Origin: Mycolicibacterium lutetiense
Lineage (GTDB): Bacteria; Actinomycetota; Actinomycetes; Mycobacteriales; Mycobacteriaceae
DNA length: 64,000 nt
Assembly: GCF_017876775.1 (NCBI RefSeq)
Contig: NZ_JAGIOP010000001.1
Location: forward strand, 1 to 64,000
Reading direction: 5' to 3'
Shown here: positions 63,872 to 64,000 of the stretch, piece after piece
Layout of the letters: each line of letters opens with the position of its first letter
Position numbering within the stretch: the first letter of the stretch is position 1
The notes under the pieces: model-generated
Told to the model about the DNA's origin: nothing
Seen by the model: only the letters and a program-made list of their open reading frames with translations
Databases searched by the model: none
Made by a program: the position numbers and the translations under genes

Positions 63872-64000
63872 ATGTGGGGCGTGGCTGACAACAAGAAGAA
63901 CCATTACGTCGACAACGGCTGGCCCGTGCTCTCCGACGGCGATGATCACGCCGTCAGTGAGCTTGCCACCGACCGCACCGGCGCACTGTCCCCGTTCGGC
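63872..64000 (+). CDS. Rv0863-type protein, 3' end outside window
   Basis: Forty-three codons from ATG 63872 (or GTG 63881): [20 protein letters not shown]. Position divergent from Rv0862c fits Rv0863 of M. tuberculosis, a small conserved protein before the moaC2 region. Function unknown. Confidence 0.65.
   Translation, partial: MWGVADNKKNHYVDNGWPVLSDGDDHAVSELATDRTGALSPFG

Overview
The window is high-GC DNA from a fast-growing mycobacterium (Mycolicibacterium-like). The right 37 kb carries, in order, homologues of the M. tuberculosis Rv0854-Rv0853c-Rv0855-Rv0856-Rv0858c-Rv0859-Rv0860-Rv0861c-Rv0862c-Rv0863 neighbourhood (SRPBCC protein, keto-acid decarboxylase, acyl-CoA racemase, dapC-type aminotransferase, fadA, fadB, XPB helicase and its partner). 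GTG starts, GTGA/ATGA start-stop overlaps, an LpqN-type lipoprotein and a mycobacterial L,D-transpeptidase fit this assignment.

Positions 1 to about 26,990 are an accessory island. It opens with a Tn554-like recombinase module: a tnpA-like integrase broken by two single-base insertions, two further recombinases and a coiled-coil partner, coupled by 4-base overlaps where intact. Next is a XamI/SalI-type restriction-modification operon whose promoter contains two GTCGAC sites, then a type ISP-like nuclease-helicase cut off at methyltransferase motif I. A dense block of candidate defence genes follows (11.0-19.6 kb): a TIGR02391 protein; a divergent pair of operons encoding a DUF4365-like nuclease with an unknown partner and a Rad50-like zinc-hook ATPase with a small helical protein and a PD-(D/E)XK nuclease; a divergent uracil-DNA-glycosylase and HhH-glycosylase-like pair; a RusA-like protein; and another nuclease-fold protein. 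A nucleotidyltransferase toxin-antitoxin pair, tandem perfect palindromes, an orphan HTH antitoxin, a composite IS1380-family insertion in a 23-bp repeat array and a rolling-circle Rep gene complete the island. Its right edge is marked by the 3' part of a tRNA-Phe gene followed by a normal tRNA terminator, the expected scar of integration at a tRNA gene.

From 27.2 kb the sequence is chromosomal in character. It holds a DUF4132 protein, an L,D-transpeptidase and a three-gene operon made of a membrane protein with a Cys-Gly tail, a DUF692/MNIO enzyme and a small protein, which looks like a peptide- or protein-maturation system. A TetR regulon follows, with matching TGTCA-N4-TGACA operators before a DUF2834/TetR divergon and before a phytoene-dehydrogenase-like oxidoreductase. 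Then comes the Rv0853c-Rv0856-type region with two universal stress proteins inserted, a lipoprotein/membrane-protein pair, dapC, an old-yellow-enzyme and the fadA-fadB beta-oxidation operon closed by a strong terminator. Between fadB and the XPB helicase, which adjoin in M. tuberculosis, lie about 9.3 kb of lineage-specific genes: F420/PNPOx-like proteins, a TetR-controlled flavin monooxygenase with a perfect 20-bp inverted repeat, an LLM oxidoreductase, an ArsR-like regulator/DoxX-like pair, an LpqN lipoprotein and at least two gene remnants. The window ends inside the Rv0863 homologue.
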